A DNA stretch of 64,000 bases from Tistrella mobilis (GTDB lineage Bacteria; Pseudomonadota; Alphaproteobacteria; Tistrellales; Tistrellaceae): NCBI RefSeq assembly GCF_041468085.1, contig NZ_CP121017.1:310001-374000 (forward strand), in the 5' to 3' direction. Of the stretch, positions 35,565-44,190 are shown piece after piece. The number at the start of each line of letters is the position of its first letter. Within the stretch, counting starts at the first letter, position 1. A program made the translations under genes and the position numbers. The notes under the pieces were generated by a model. That model was not told the DNA's origin, made no database searches, and worked only from the letters and a program-made list of their open reading frames with translations.

Positions 35565-35754
35565 GGGGCGGGGGCCTTGTGCGCAGGGGTGGAGCGGCGA
35601 TCAGCCAGAGCTTTACGGCGACCGGTGGCGGCTGTCCATCCCATGTCCACCGCCTGAGTGGTGGCGGTGCCGGGCGGATGTCGCTAGCATGCATAAAAAC
35701 AAACGTATGAATGCGGACCGGCACGGCCCGGCCGCGCCAGGGAGGATGACCCGC

Positions 35755-36651
35755 ATGGTCGAAATCACCCATCGCCGCGTTCCGGTCGGCGAGGTCACGC
35801 TGCATGTCGCCGAAGCCGGCAGCCCCGACGCCCCTGTCATGCTGTTCCTGCACGGCTTTCCGGAATTCTGGTACGCCTGGAAGGGCATGATGGCCCGGTT
35901 CGCGGGCGCGTATCGCTGCGTGGCCCCCGATCTGCGGGGCTTCGGCGAGAGCGACGCCCCGGCCGAGGTGGAGGCCTATCGGACAAAGCGGGTGGTGGGC
36001 GACATCCTGGGGCTGATCGATGCGCTGGGTGTGGAGAAGGTGATCCTCATCGCCCATGACTGGGGCGGGGCGGCGGCCTGGTCTTTCGCCATGGCTCATC
36101 CGGGCCGCATCCATCGGCTGATCATTCTGAACTCGCCCCATCCCGCGACCTTCCAGCGCGAGCTGATGCGCAATCCCGAGCAGATCCGGGCCAGCCAGTA
36201 TTTCCGCCTGTTCCGCACGCCCGAAGCCGAAGAAAAGCTGTCGGCCAACAATTTCGACTGGCTCTGGCGGTTCTCGATGCGCCCGGTCTACGACAAGGGG
36301 CTGATGACCGACGAAGACCGCGCCGCCTATCTGGAGGCCTGGGGCCGGCCCGGCCGGCTGACCGGGGGGCTGAACTGGTACCGGGCCTCGCCCATCGACG
36401 TGGTGCCGGCGGGCACGACGCCGCCCGAGCAGCCGCTGCTCGATCCCGCGGTCTATTCGGTCAAGGTGCCGACCCTGGTGATCTGGGGGCTGGGCGATAC
36501 GGCACTTGTGCCCGGGCTGATCGACGGGCTGGAAGCCTGGGTGCCTGACCTCAGAATTGAGCGCGTGCAGCATGCCACCCACTGGATCGCCCATGAAGCG
36601 CCGGACGAGGTGGAGGCCCATATCCGCGATTTCCTCAGCAAGCGCGGATAG
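35755..36651 (+). CDS. Alpha/beta hydrolase, epoxide hydrolase-like
   Basis: Hydrolase of 298 residues. The HGFPEFWYAW oxyanion segment is at 33-42, the nucleophile is D102 (AHDWGG), the acid is near D248 (WGLGDTAL) and the histidine is H276 (ATHWIAHE). Family members open epoxides or dehalogenate small acids. The GGGAGG abuts the ATG at 35746, so the ATG at 35755 is the better start. Confidence 0.85.
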   Translation: MVEITHRRVPVGEVTLHVAEAGSPDAPVMLFLHGFPEFWYAWKGMMARFAGAYRCVAPDLRGFGESDAPAEVEAYRTKRVVGDILGLIDALGVEKVILIAHDWGGAAAWSFAMAHPGRIHRLIILNSPHPATFQRELMRNPEQIRASQYFRLFRTPEAEEKLSANNFDWLWRFSMRPVYDKGLMTDEDRAAYLEAWGRPGRLTGGLNWYRASPIDVVPAGTTPPEQPLLDPAVYSVKVPTLVIWGLGDTALVPGLIDGLEAWVPDLRIERVQHATHWIAHEAPDEVEAHIRDFLSKRG

Positions 36652-36941
36652 GTTTGTACGGATATTTCCGTCAAGCACGATTTAGGGACATCATGATACA
36701 CTGGATGGGTATTCGACGGTTGTATCCGTATCGAGTGCCCATTTCTGCCTGCCATGTGCCACTTGCTCCACTTGCCGGCCCGGTTTATAGTGCACCGCAC
36801 ATAAAAACAAGGGACCGGGGCCGGCACCGCCCTGCCACCGGACGAGAATGCAGTCGCCCGCGGCCCGCCCCGCGGGCTCGTGGAGAGCATGACGGGTCCG
36901 GCCGTGCGCGACCGGGCGCAGTATCGAAAGGTCTGGTTGCC
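36652..36941 (+). other. Intergenic region before the MaoC gene
   Basis: About 290 bases without a supported gene. It contains a sigma-70-like promoter and a short dyad (see next entries). Confidence 0.55.
36763..36791 (+). promoter_or_regulatory. Candidate sigma-70 promoter for the MaoC gene
   Basis: TTGCTC and TATAGT are separated by 17 bases; the -10 matches the consensus at five of six positions. A GTGC-ACC-GCAC dyad (36790-36800) overlaps the -10. The ATAAAAAC stretch that follows is also upstream of the epoxide hydrolase gene. Confidence 0.5.
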
Positions 36942-37391
36942 ATGACCGCGATCAGCGGCCTGAGCCTCGAAGACATGACCGTCGGCATGGAGTCGACGAT
37001 CACCCATACCGTGACCGACGCCGATGTCCGGGCCTTTGCCGACATTTCGGGCGATCACAACCCGGTTCATCTGGACGAGGACTTCGCACAGACGACGCCG
37101 TTCAAGGGCCGGATCGCCCATGGTGCCTTCACCACGAGCTTGATTTCCGCTGTCCTCGGAACCAGACTGCCCGGGCCCGGCGCCATCCTGGTCGACCAGA
37201 GCTTCCGGTACCGCGCGCCCGTGCGCATCGGCGACACGGTGACGGCGCTGGTCCGGGTGAACGAGATCGATCCGGCGCGCCGGCGCGTGACGCTCGCCAC
37301 CGAATGCCTGGTGGGCGACACGGTCGTCGTCGACGGCATCACCAAGGTCATGGTGCCGGCCCGCGCGGCCGCACTCGCTGCCGCCGGCTGA
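36942..37391 (+). CDS. MaoC-like enoyl-CoA hydratase
   Basis: Hot-dog-fold protein of 149 residues with the hydratase motif ADISGDHNPVHLDEDFA (D38 and H43 catalytic, spacing as in PhaJ) and FKGRIAHG. It probably hydrates enoyl-CoA to (R)-3-hydroxyacyl-CoA, either for polyhydroxyalkanoate or fatty acid metabolism. No pha genes are adjacent. Length matches the PhaJ subgroup. Confidence 0.87.
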   Translation: MTAISGLSLEDMTVGMESTITHTVTDADVRAFADISGDHNPVHLDEDFAQTTPFKGRIAHGAFTTSLISAVLGTRLPGPGAILVDQSFRYRAPVRIGDTVTALVRVNEIDPARRRVTLATECLVGDTVVVDGITKVMVPARAAALAAAG

Positions 37392-37471
37392 TCAGCCGGC
37401 CCGGGCGGGGCGGCGGGTGGTCCGCGCGACCCATCGCCCCGCCTGCCCGGGGCCGGACACATGGACGGGGA

Positions 37472-38449
37472 ATGCGGCTCTACAGACATTTCGAAGGATT
37501 GGGCCCCGAGGCACGCGGCCTTGCCGTGGCTCTCGGCAATTTCGACGGCGTGCATCGCGGCCATCAGGCGGTGATCGGCGCTGCGGAATCCGCCGCGCGC
37601 CGCCTGAACACCCGTCCGGCGGTGCTCACCTTCGAGCCCCATCCGCGCAGCGTGCTGCAGCCCGACCGGGCTCCGGGGCGGCTGCAGACCCCTGCCGATA
37701 AACTGCGTGTGCTCGACGAGATCGGCATCGCCGCCGTGTTCATGCTCCGCTTCGACCGCCTGCTTGCCGCCATGCCGGCCGAGGATTTCGTCGAACGGGT
37801 GCTATGGCGCGGCCTGCGCGTGGCCCATGTCTCGATCGGCCATGACTTCGTCTTCGGCAAGGGCCGGGGCGGCAATGCCAAGATGCTGGAAGCCGCAGCC
37901 CAGGCGCATGGCTTCAGCCTGTCTGTGGTGGAGCCGCGCGCCGATGGCGACACGATCTTCTCCTCCACCGCCATCCGCGCCGCGATCGCCGGGGGCGACA
38001 TGATCCGCGCCGCCCGTCTGCTCGGCCGGCCCTGGTCGGTGTCGGGCCGGGTGCGTGGCGGCGACCGGCGCGGCCGGACCATCGGCTTCCCGACGGCCAA
38101 TGTCGCCATCGGCCGCTATGCCGAGCCGGCGACCGGGGTGTATGCCATCCGGGTGAACCTTCTCCCAGGCCGCGGCCCGGGGGGCGTGCCCCTGCCTGGC
38201 GGCCATTACGGCGGTGTCGCCAATTTCGGCCGCCGCCCCACATTCGACAAGCGCGACCTGCTGCTCGAAGCGCATCTCTTCGACTTTACCGGCGACCTCT
38301 ATGGCCGGCGGGTGGAGATCGCCTTCATCGAGCGCATTCGCCCCGAGCGCCGCTTCGACGGGATCGAGGCCCTGAAGGCCCAGATCGCCGCCGATGCCGA
38401 ACAGGCGCGATCGCTTCTCGCCAGGGCAGCCGACCGGCGCTATCCATGA
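37472..38449 (+). CDS. ribF: Bifunctional riboflavin kinase/FAD synthetase
   Basis: RibF of 325 residues. The N-terminal FMN adenylyltransferase has GNFDGVHRGHQAV and the IFSSTAIRAAI motif. The C-terminal riboflavin kinase has GFPTANV and EAHLFDFTGDLYGRRV. Converts riboflavin to FMN and FAD. The ATG at 37472 is preceded by GGGG. Confidence 0.95.
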   Translation: MRLYRHFEGLGPEARGLAVALGNFDGVHRGHQAVIGAAESAARRLNTRPAVLTFEPHPRSVLQPDRAPGRLQTPADKLRVLDEIGIAAVFMLRFDRLLAAMPAEDFVERVLWRGLRVAHVSIGHDFVFGKGRGGNAKMLEAAAQAHGFSLSVVEPRADGDTIFSSTAIRAAIAGGDMIRAARLLGRPWSVSGRVRGGDRRGRTIGFPTANVAIGRYAEPATGVYAIRVNLLPGRGPGGVPLPGGHYGGVANFGRRPTFDKRDLLLEAHLFDFTGDLYGRRVEIAFIERIRPERRFDGIEALKAQIAADAEQARSLLARAADRRYP

Positions 38450-38459
38450 GCCTCGCCCC

Positions 38460-38509
38460 ATGGCATGATGCGGCCCGCCCGGGTTCGGGCGCGCCTGCCC
38501 TTATGCCAT
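38460..38509 (+). ncRNA. Structured leader between ribF and ileS
   Basis: ATGGCAT (38460-38466) can pair with ATGCCAT (38503-38509) and encloses a GC hairpin (CGCCCG/CGGGCG). It could be the ribF terminator hairpin or a leader of ileS. No known class was recognised. Confidence 0.3.
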
Positions 38510-38576
38510 CGGCCGTGCATTCCGCCGGCCGGTGTCTCCCCGTCACCAACCTGAAGCCCGGAAGGGCCGGACCTCG

Positions 38577-41393
38577 ATGAGCGTGGACTACAAAGCCTCG
38601 GTTTTCCTGCCCCAGACCCGTTTCCCCATGCGCGGCAACCTGCCGGCCAACGAACCCGGTCTGCTCGACCGCTGGTCCGGCCAGGACCTTTATGCACGCC
38701 TGCGCGAAGACGGCCGGGACCGCGAGCGCTTCGTGCTCCATGACGGGCCGCCCTATGCGAACGGCCATCTCCATATCGGCCATGCGCTGAACAAGATCCT
38801 CAAGGACGTGATCAGCCGCTGCCAGCAGGTGCTCGGCCGCGATGCCCCTTACGTGCCGGGTTGGGACTGCCACGGTCTGCCGATCGAATGGGAGATCGAG
38901 AAGCGTTATCGCGAGAAGGGCCGGAACAAGGACGAGGTGCCGCTGGTCGAGTTCCGCCGCGAATGCCGTGAGTTCGCGAGCCACTGGATCGACGTGCAGC
39001 GCGCCGAGTTCAAGCGCCTCGGCGTCCTTGGCGACTGGGACCACCCCTACCTCACGATGACCTACAGCGCCGAAGCGCAGATCGTGCGGGAGCTGGGCAA
39101 GTTCCTCACCTCCGGCCAGCTCTATCGCGGGCCCCAGGCCGTGATGTGGTCGCCGGTCGAAAAGACCGCGCTGGCCGAGGCCGAAATCGAATATCACGAC
39201 AAGACCTCGACCACGATCACGGTGCGCTTCCCGGTGGTGAAGTCCACCCATCCGGCGCTGGACGGGGCCGCGGTCCTGATCTGGACCACCACCCCCTGGA
39301 CCATCCCCGGCAACCGCGCGGTCGCCTATGGGCCGGATCTGGATTATGTCGCGGTCCGCGTGACCGGCACGGCCGACGGCTCCCTCGCCCGCATGGGCGA
39401 GGTGCTGGTCCTGGCCGAGGCGCTGGCCGCCCAGGTGCTGGCCGAGGCCGGCATCACCGGCCACGAGGTGGTCGCGACCTTCAAGGGCAGCGCCTTCGAA
39501 GGCGCCATCTGCGCCCATCCTTTCCATGGCCGCGGCTATGATTTCGAGGTGCCGCTGCTGCCGGGCGACCATGTCACCACCGAGCAGGGCACCGGCCTTG
39601 TGCACACCGCCCCCGGCCATGGTGAGGAAGACTTCCTCCTGGGCCGTGCCTTCGGGCTGGAGGTGCCGGACACGGTGGCCGAGGACGGCACCTATACCGA
39701 TCAGGTTCCGATCTTCGCGGGCGACCATGTCTTCAAGGTCGACGACCGGATGTGCAGCGAGCTGACCGGGGCGGGGGCGCTCCTTGCCCGCGGCAAGCTG
39801 CGCCACAGCTATCCGCATTCCTGGCGGTCCAAGGCGCCGGTGATCTTCCGCGCCACCCGCCAGTGGTTCATCTCCATGGAACAGTCCCGGCTGCGCGAGA
39901 AGGCGCTGGCCGCAATCGACAAGGTGCGCTGGGTGCCCGAGACCGGGCGCAACCGCATCCGTTCGATGGTCGAGAGCCGTCCCGACTGGCTGGTCTCTCG
40001 TCAGCGCGCCTGGGGTGTGCCGATCACTGTCTTCGTGGACAAAAAGACCGGTGAGCCGTTGCGCGACCCCGAGGTGATCGACCGCGTCGCGGTCGCCGTG
40101 GCCGAAGAGGGCGCCGAGGCCTGGTACACCCGCGATCCGGCCGAGTTCCTCGGCAAGGGCCGCAACCCCGAGGATTACGAGCAGGTCACCGACATTCTGG
40201 ATGTCTGGTTCGACAGCGGATCGACCCATTCCTTCACTCTGGAAGGCCGCAACGATCTGAAGTGGCCGGCCTCGCTCTATCTCGAAGGCTCGGATCAGCA
40301 TCGCGGCTGGTTCCAGTCGTCGCTGCTTGAGGCCTGCGGGACCCGCGGCACGGCGCCTTACGAGGCGGTGCTGACCCATGGTTTCGTGCTCGACGGCGAA
40401 GGCCGCAAGATGTCGAAATCGGTCGGCAACGTCATCGCCCCCCAGGAGGTGATCGAACAGTACGGCGCCGACATCCTCAGGCTCTGGGTGGTCTCGGCCG
40501 ACTATTCGCAGGATGTGCGCATCTCCAAGGACATCCTGTCCTCGCAGGCCGATGCCTATCGCCGGCTGCGCAACACCTTCCGCTATCTGCTGGGCGCGCT
40601 CGACGGCTTCACCGGGGCCGAGCGCCTGCCCCTGGCCGAGATGCCGGAGCTGGAGCGCTTCATCCTGCACCGGCTGTGGGAGCTGGACGGCCAGATCCGC
40701 AAGGCCATCGCGGCCTATGACTTCCACACCATGGCGACGCTGCTGCACAATTTCTGCGCCGTCGATCTGTCGGCCTTCTATTTCGACGTCCGCAAGGACG
40801 TGCTCTATTGCGATGCGGCCGACAGCATCCGCCGGCGGGCGACCCGCACGGTGATGGATCTGCTCTTCGACCGGCTGACCGTCTGGTCGGCGCCGATCCT
40901 GGTCTTCACGGCCGAGGAAGCCTGGCTTGCCCGCTTCCCCGAGGGGGAGGTGCCCGAGGGCGAAAGCGTGCATCGCCGGGTTTTCCCGGATACCGATGAT
41001 GCCTGGCGCAACGATGCGCTGGCCGATCGCTGGCGCCGCGTCCGGCAGATCCGCCGGGTGATCACCGGCGCGATCGAGGTGGAGCGCCGCGAGAAGCGTA
41101 TCCGGGCAAGCCTGGAGGCGCACCCGACCGTCTGGCTGGCGCCGGAGCATGCCCATGTCTTCGACGGGCTGGATCCGGCAGAACTGTCGATCACTTCCGA
41201 TGCCACGCTCACCGGCGGCGATGCCCCGGCCGAGGCCTTCCGGTTGGAAGATGTGCCGGGTGTGGCGGTGATGGTCGGCCGGGCGGATGGCGAAAAATGC
41301 GCCCGATGCTGGAAGGTCCTGCCCGAGGTCGGTGCCCATGCCGATCATCCGGAGCTGTGCGACCGTTGTGCGGATGCCGTCGCTCATGTCTGA
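38577..41393 (+). CDS. ileS: Isoleucyl-tRNA synthetase
   Basis: Class I synthetase of 938 residues. The HIGH motif is HLHIGH at 64-69 and the KMSKS motif is at 611-615. The C-terminal zinc-binding domain (CARCWKVLPEVG ... CDRCADAV) is present. It is expected to charge isoleucine tRNA and edit valine. ATG at 38577 begins the typical N-terminus (SVDYKASVFLPQT). It overlaps lspA by eight bases. Confidence 0.97.
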   Translation: MSVDYKASVFLPQTRFPMRGNLPANEPGLLDRWSGQDLYARLREDGRDRERFVLHDGPPYANGHLHIGHALNKILKDVISRCQQVLGRDAPYVPGWDCHGLPIEWEIEKRYREKGRNKDEVPLVEFRRECREFASHWIDVQRAEFKRLGVLGDWDHPYLTMTYSAEAQIVRELGKFLTSGQLYRGPQAVMWSPVEKTALAEAEIEYHDKTSTTITVRFPVVKSTHPALDGAAVLIWTTTPWTIPGNRAVAYGPDLDYVAVRVTGTADGSLARMGEVLVLAEALAAQVLAEAGITGHEVVATFKGSAFEGAICAHPFHGRGYDFEVPLLPGDHVTTEQGTGLVHTAPGHGEEDFLLGRAFGLEVPDTVAEDGTYTDQVPIFAGDHVFKVDDRMCSELTGAGALLARGKLRHSYPHSWRSKAPVIFRATRQWFISMEQSRLREKALAAIDKVRWVPETGRNRIRSMVESRPDWLVSRQRAWGVPITVFVDKKTGEPLRDPEVIDRVAVAVAEEGAEAWYTRDPAEFLGKGRNPEDYEQVTDILDVWFDSGSTHSFTLEGRNDLKWPASLYLEGSDQHRGWFQSSLLEACGTRGTAPYEAVLTHGFVLDGEGRKMSKSVGNVIAPQEVIEQYGADILRLWVVSADYSQDVRISKDILSSQADAYRRLRNTFRYLLGALDGFTGAERLPLAEMPELERFILHRLWELDGQIRKAIAAYDFHTMATLLHNFCAVDLSAFYFDVRKDVLYCDAADSIRRRATRTVMDLLFDRLTVWSAPILVFTAEEAWLARFPEGEVPEGESVHRRVFPDTDDAWRNDALADRWRRVRQIRRVITGAIEVERREKRIRASLEAHPTVWLAPEHAHVFDGLDPAELSITSDATLTGGDAPAEAFRLEDVPGVAVMVGRADGEKCARCWKVLPEVGAHADHPELCDRCADAVAHV

Positions 41394-41922
41394 CCGGAAG
41401 GCGGTGACCGAAGCGGCCTGGCATCAGGCGGCGAGGGCCCGCAGCCGGCGCCTGCTGGTCGTGGGCTTTCTGCTGGTGTTCCTTGTCGACCAGATCACCA
41501 AGCAGCTCGCCCTGGCGGCCTTCGACATGCCGGGTGACGGTGTCGTCGTCACCTTCTTCTTCAACCTGACACTCGTGTTCAATCGCGGGGTCAGTTTCGG
41601 TATGTTGGCTGAGCATGGCGAGCTTGCCCGCTGGGGGCTGGCGGCGATGGCCACGGTCGTGGCCGTACTGCTGGGCCGCTGGGCCTGGAAGGGTGAGCGT
41701 CCGCTGACGGCGCTGGGGTTGGGCCTGGTGGCCGGTGGCGCCATCGGCAATGCGCTCGACCGGGTCCGGATCGGCGCAGTGGTGGATTTCCTGGATCTCC
41801 ACTATGCCGGCTGGCACTGGCCCGCCTTCAACATTGCCGATGCCGGCATTACGCTGGGCGTGATCCTGCTGCTGGTGGACGGCCTGTTCGGCCGCGACCC
41901 GGACGGCCCGGAAAAGACCTGA
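41386..41922 (+). CDS. lspA: Lipoprotein signal peptidase
   Basis: Inner-membrane aspartyl protease of 178 residues with four hydrophobic segments. The conserved acidic residues are D125 (GNALDR), D134 (VVDF) and D152 (NIADAGI). It cleaves prolipoprotein signal peptides after lipidation. The ATG lies inside the end of ileS, giving translational coupling. Confidence 0.95.
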   Translation: MSDRKAVTEAAWHQAARARSRRLLVVGFLLVFLVDQITKQLALAAFDMPGDGVVVTFFFNLTLVFNRGVSFGMLAEHGELARWGLAAMATVVAVLLGRWAWKGERPLTALGLGLVAGGAIGNALDRVRIGAVVDFLDLHYAGWHWPAFNIADAGITLGVILLLVDGLFGRDPDGPEKT

Positions 41923-42011
41923 CCAGGGGGGCGAAGACCCGCCTCCTGTCGCCTATCATGGACGCTGTCCCCGGGCCTCGGGCCCTTGGACGGGATGAGG
42001 GAGCAGACCGC

Positions 42012-42566
42012 ATGAGCCGCCTGACCGCGTTGTCGGTGATCGCCATTCTGAGCGTCGGCCTCGCCGCCTGTGATTCGGCGCGCGAGACCCTGGGCCTCAA
42101 CAAGCGGGCGCCCGACGAATTTGCCGTCGTGCCGCGCGCACCGCTCGTTCTGCCGCCGAATTACGACCTGCGCCCGCCGGAGCCCGGTGCGCCGCGCCCG
42201 CAGGAGGCGACTCCCGCCCAGGCTGCGCGCCAGGCACTGACCGGCACGGCGCCGTCTGCGGCACCGGTTGCGAACGGCATCGACCCGCTGGACCAGGCGG
42301 TGCTGGCCCGGACCGGTGGTGACCGGGCCGATCCGTCGATCCGCGCGACCATCGCGCAGGAGAACACCCAGCTGGCCGAGGCGAGCGAGAGCTTCGTCGA
42401 CGATCTCCTGTTCTGGCAGGAACGCGAGGAGCCGGGCACCGTGATCGATGCCGGCGCCGAGCAGCGCCGGCTGCAGACCAATCAGGCCGTCGGCCGGCCG
42501 ATCGATACCGGCGAGACGCCGATCATCGAGCGCAAGCGCCGTGGCCTGCTCGAAGGCATCTTCTGA
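42012..42566 (+). CDS. DUF3035 lipoprotein, BamF-like
   Basis: Lipoprotein of 184 residues with a lipobox LAAC near residue 20. The mature part APDEFAVVPRAPLVLPPNYDLRPP is typical of DUF3035, which in Caulobacter is BamF of the outer-membrane assembly machine. ATG at 42012 is chosen over the one at 41958. Confidence 0.8.
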   Translation: MSRLTALSVIAILSVGLAACDSARETLGLNKRAPDEFAVVPRAPLVLPPNYDLRPPEPGAPRPQEATPAQAARQALTGTAPSAAPVANGIDPLDQAVLARTGGDRADPSIRATIAQENTQLAEASESFVDDLLFWQEREEPGTVIDAGAEQRRLQTNQAVGRPIDTGETPIIERKRRGLLEGIF

Positions 42567-42681
42567 GCGACACATCCACTATCGTTATCCGGGCGGGGTT
42601 GCACCGGCCGCCGTCGAGGCCCATCCTGTGATGCGGCCGCATGCGCCCCGCGCGGCCGGTCAACCGAAGAGGAGACGACGC

Positions 42682-44190
42682 TTGTCTGCGTCCTCATCAC
42701 CCGTCCGGCGCAGACCGCGCCCCGGGCGGCTGGTCGCCTCGCTGCTGGTCACATCGGCCCTGCTGGCCGGTACTCCGGCCCTTGCCGAAACGCCGCCGTC
42801 GATCGCCGCGGCGACCGCAACCGCCGCTGCCGAAGCAGCGACGCCTCTGCTCGGCGCGAAGAGCCGGGTGCTGGAGAACGGTCTCACCGTCGTGGTGGTC
42901 GAAGATCATCGGATGCCGGTGGTCTCGCACATGGTCTGGTACCGGGTGGGTGCGGCGGACGAGCCGGCCCGTCGGTCGGGCATCGCTCATTTCCTGGAAC
43001 ACCTGATGTTCAAGGGGACCGAGCAGACCTCCGGCGACGAGTTTTCCCGCCTGATCGCCGAGAATGGCGGGCGCGACAATGCCTTCACGTCTTACGACTA
43101 CACGGCCTATTACCAGAACATCGCGGCCGACCGGCTTGATCTGGTGATGCGGCTGGAAGCCGACCGGATGACCGGGCTCAGGCTGCGCCCCGAGGACGCC
43201 ACGACCGAGTTGCAGGTGGTGATCGAGGAGCGCCGCAGCCGCACCGACAACGATCCTCAAACCCGGTTCGGCGAAGCCTACCGGGCCATGGTCTATGCGG
43301 GGCACCCCTATGGCCGGCCGGTGATCGGCTGGCCGGACGAGTTGAAGACGCTGGACCGCGATGACGCGGTGGCCTTCTACAAGGCGCATTACCACCCCTC
43401 TGCCGCCATCGTCGTGGTCGCAGGTGATGTCAAGGCCGAGGACGTCTTCCGTCTGGCTGCTGGGACCTATGGCCGTATTCCCGACACCGCCGGCTTTGAC
43501 GAGGCGAAGCGTGTGCGTCCGGCACCGGCGCCGCTGGCCGGCGATCGCCGTCTGGTACAGGATGCCGCCGGTGTGGCGTCGCCCTCCTGGCGCCGGTCAT
43601 GGCTGGTGCCGCGGGCCGAAGTGTTCGGTCGGGACCGGGAAGAGGCGCTGGACCTGATGACCTTCGCCATGGGCGGCAGCTCGACCTCGCCGCTCTATCG
43701 CCGGCTGGTGGTGGATGAAGGCATCGCCGTCCAGGCCGGCGCGTATTACGCCGGGGCCCGGGATGAAGGTCAGCTGATGGTTTACGCCGCCCCGGCGCCG
43801 GGTGTCTCGATCACCAGACTAGAAGCGGCGGTCGAGCGGGCGTTGGCCGACATCCTGAAGCAGGGTGTCGCCCCCGACGTACTGGAACGCGCCCGCACCC
43901 GGATGCTGGCCGATGCCGTCTATGCCCGCGACAGCGTGTCGTCCACCGCCAATATGGTGGGGGCGGCCCTTGCCACCGGAGAGACGCTGGAGCGGATCGA
44001 AACCTGGCCGCAGCGCATGGCGGCGATCACCGGCGATCAGGGCATGGAAGCCCTGCGGGCGGTGATGGGGCCGGATCAGGGCATGGCGACCGGCGTGCTG
44101 CTGCCCGAAGGCCTCAGTGTCGACGATCCGGCACCTGCCGTTGCGGCCACCGCCGTGACCCCGCCCTCCAGCGAGGGGACCGTCCATTGA
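42682..44190 (+). CDS. M16 zinc peptidase (active subunit)
   Basis: Secreted metallopeptidase of 502 residues (pitrilysin family). Signal peptide with LVTSALLAGTPALA, then HFLEH (inverted zinc motif HxxEH) in SGIAHFLEHLMFKGTE, and a later ELQVVIEER carrying the third ligand. The start is a TTG at 42682 with GAAGAGGAG upstream; an upstream ATG at 42631 is possible. It pairs with the following M16 protein. Confidence 0.9.
   Translation: MSASSSPVRRRPRPGRLVASLLVTSALLAGTPALAETPPSIAAATATAAAEAATPLLGAKSRVLENGLTVVVVEDHRMPVVSHMVWYRVGAADEPARRSGIAHFLEHLMFKGTEQTSGDEFSRLIAENGGRDNAFTSYDYTAYYQNIAADRLDLVMRLEADRMTGLRLRPEDATTELQVVIEERRSRTDNDPQTRFGEAYRAMVYAGHPYGRPVIGWPDELKTLDRDDAVAFYKAHYHPSAAIVVVAGDVKAEDVFRLAAGTYGRIPDTAGFDEAKRVRPAPAPLAGDRRLVQDAAGVASPSWRRSWLVPRAEVFGRDREEALDLMTFAMGGSSTSPLYRRLVVDEGIAVQAGAYYAGARDEGQLMVYAAPAPGVSITRLEAAVERALADILKQGVAPDVLERARTRMLADAVYARDSVSSTANMVGAALATGETLERIETWPQRMAAITGDQGMEALRAVMGPDQGMATGVLLPEGLSVDDPAPAVAATAVTPPSSEGTVH

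Noticed and set aside
38325-41387. 1020-codon open frame antisense to ileS
   Set aside because: It mirrors the ileS codon pattern in very GC-rich DNA, has no domain signature, and ileS is unambiguous.
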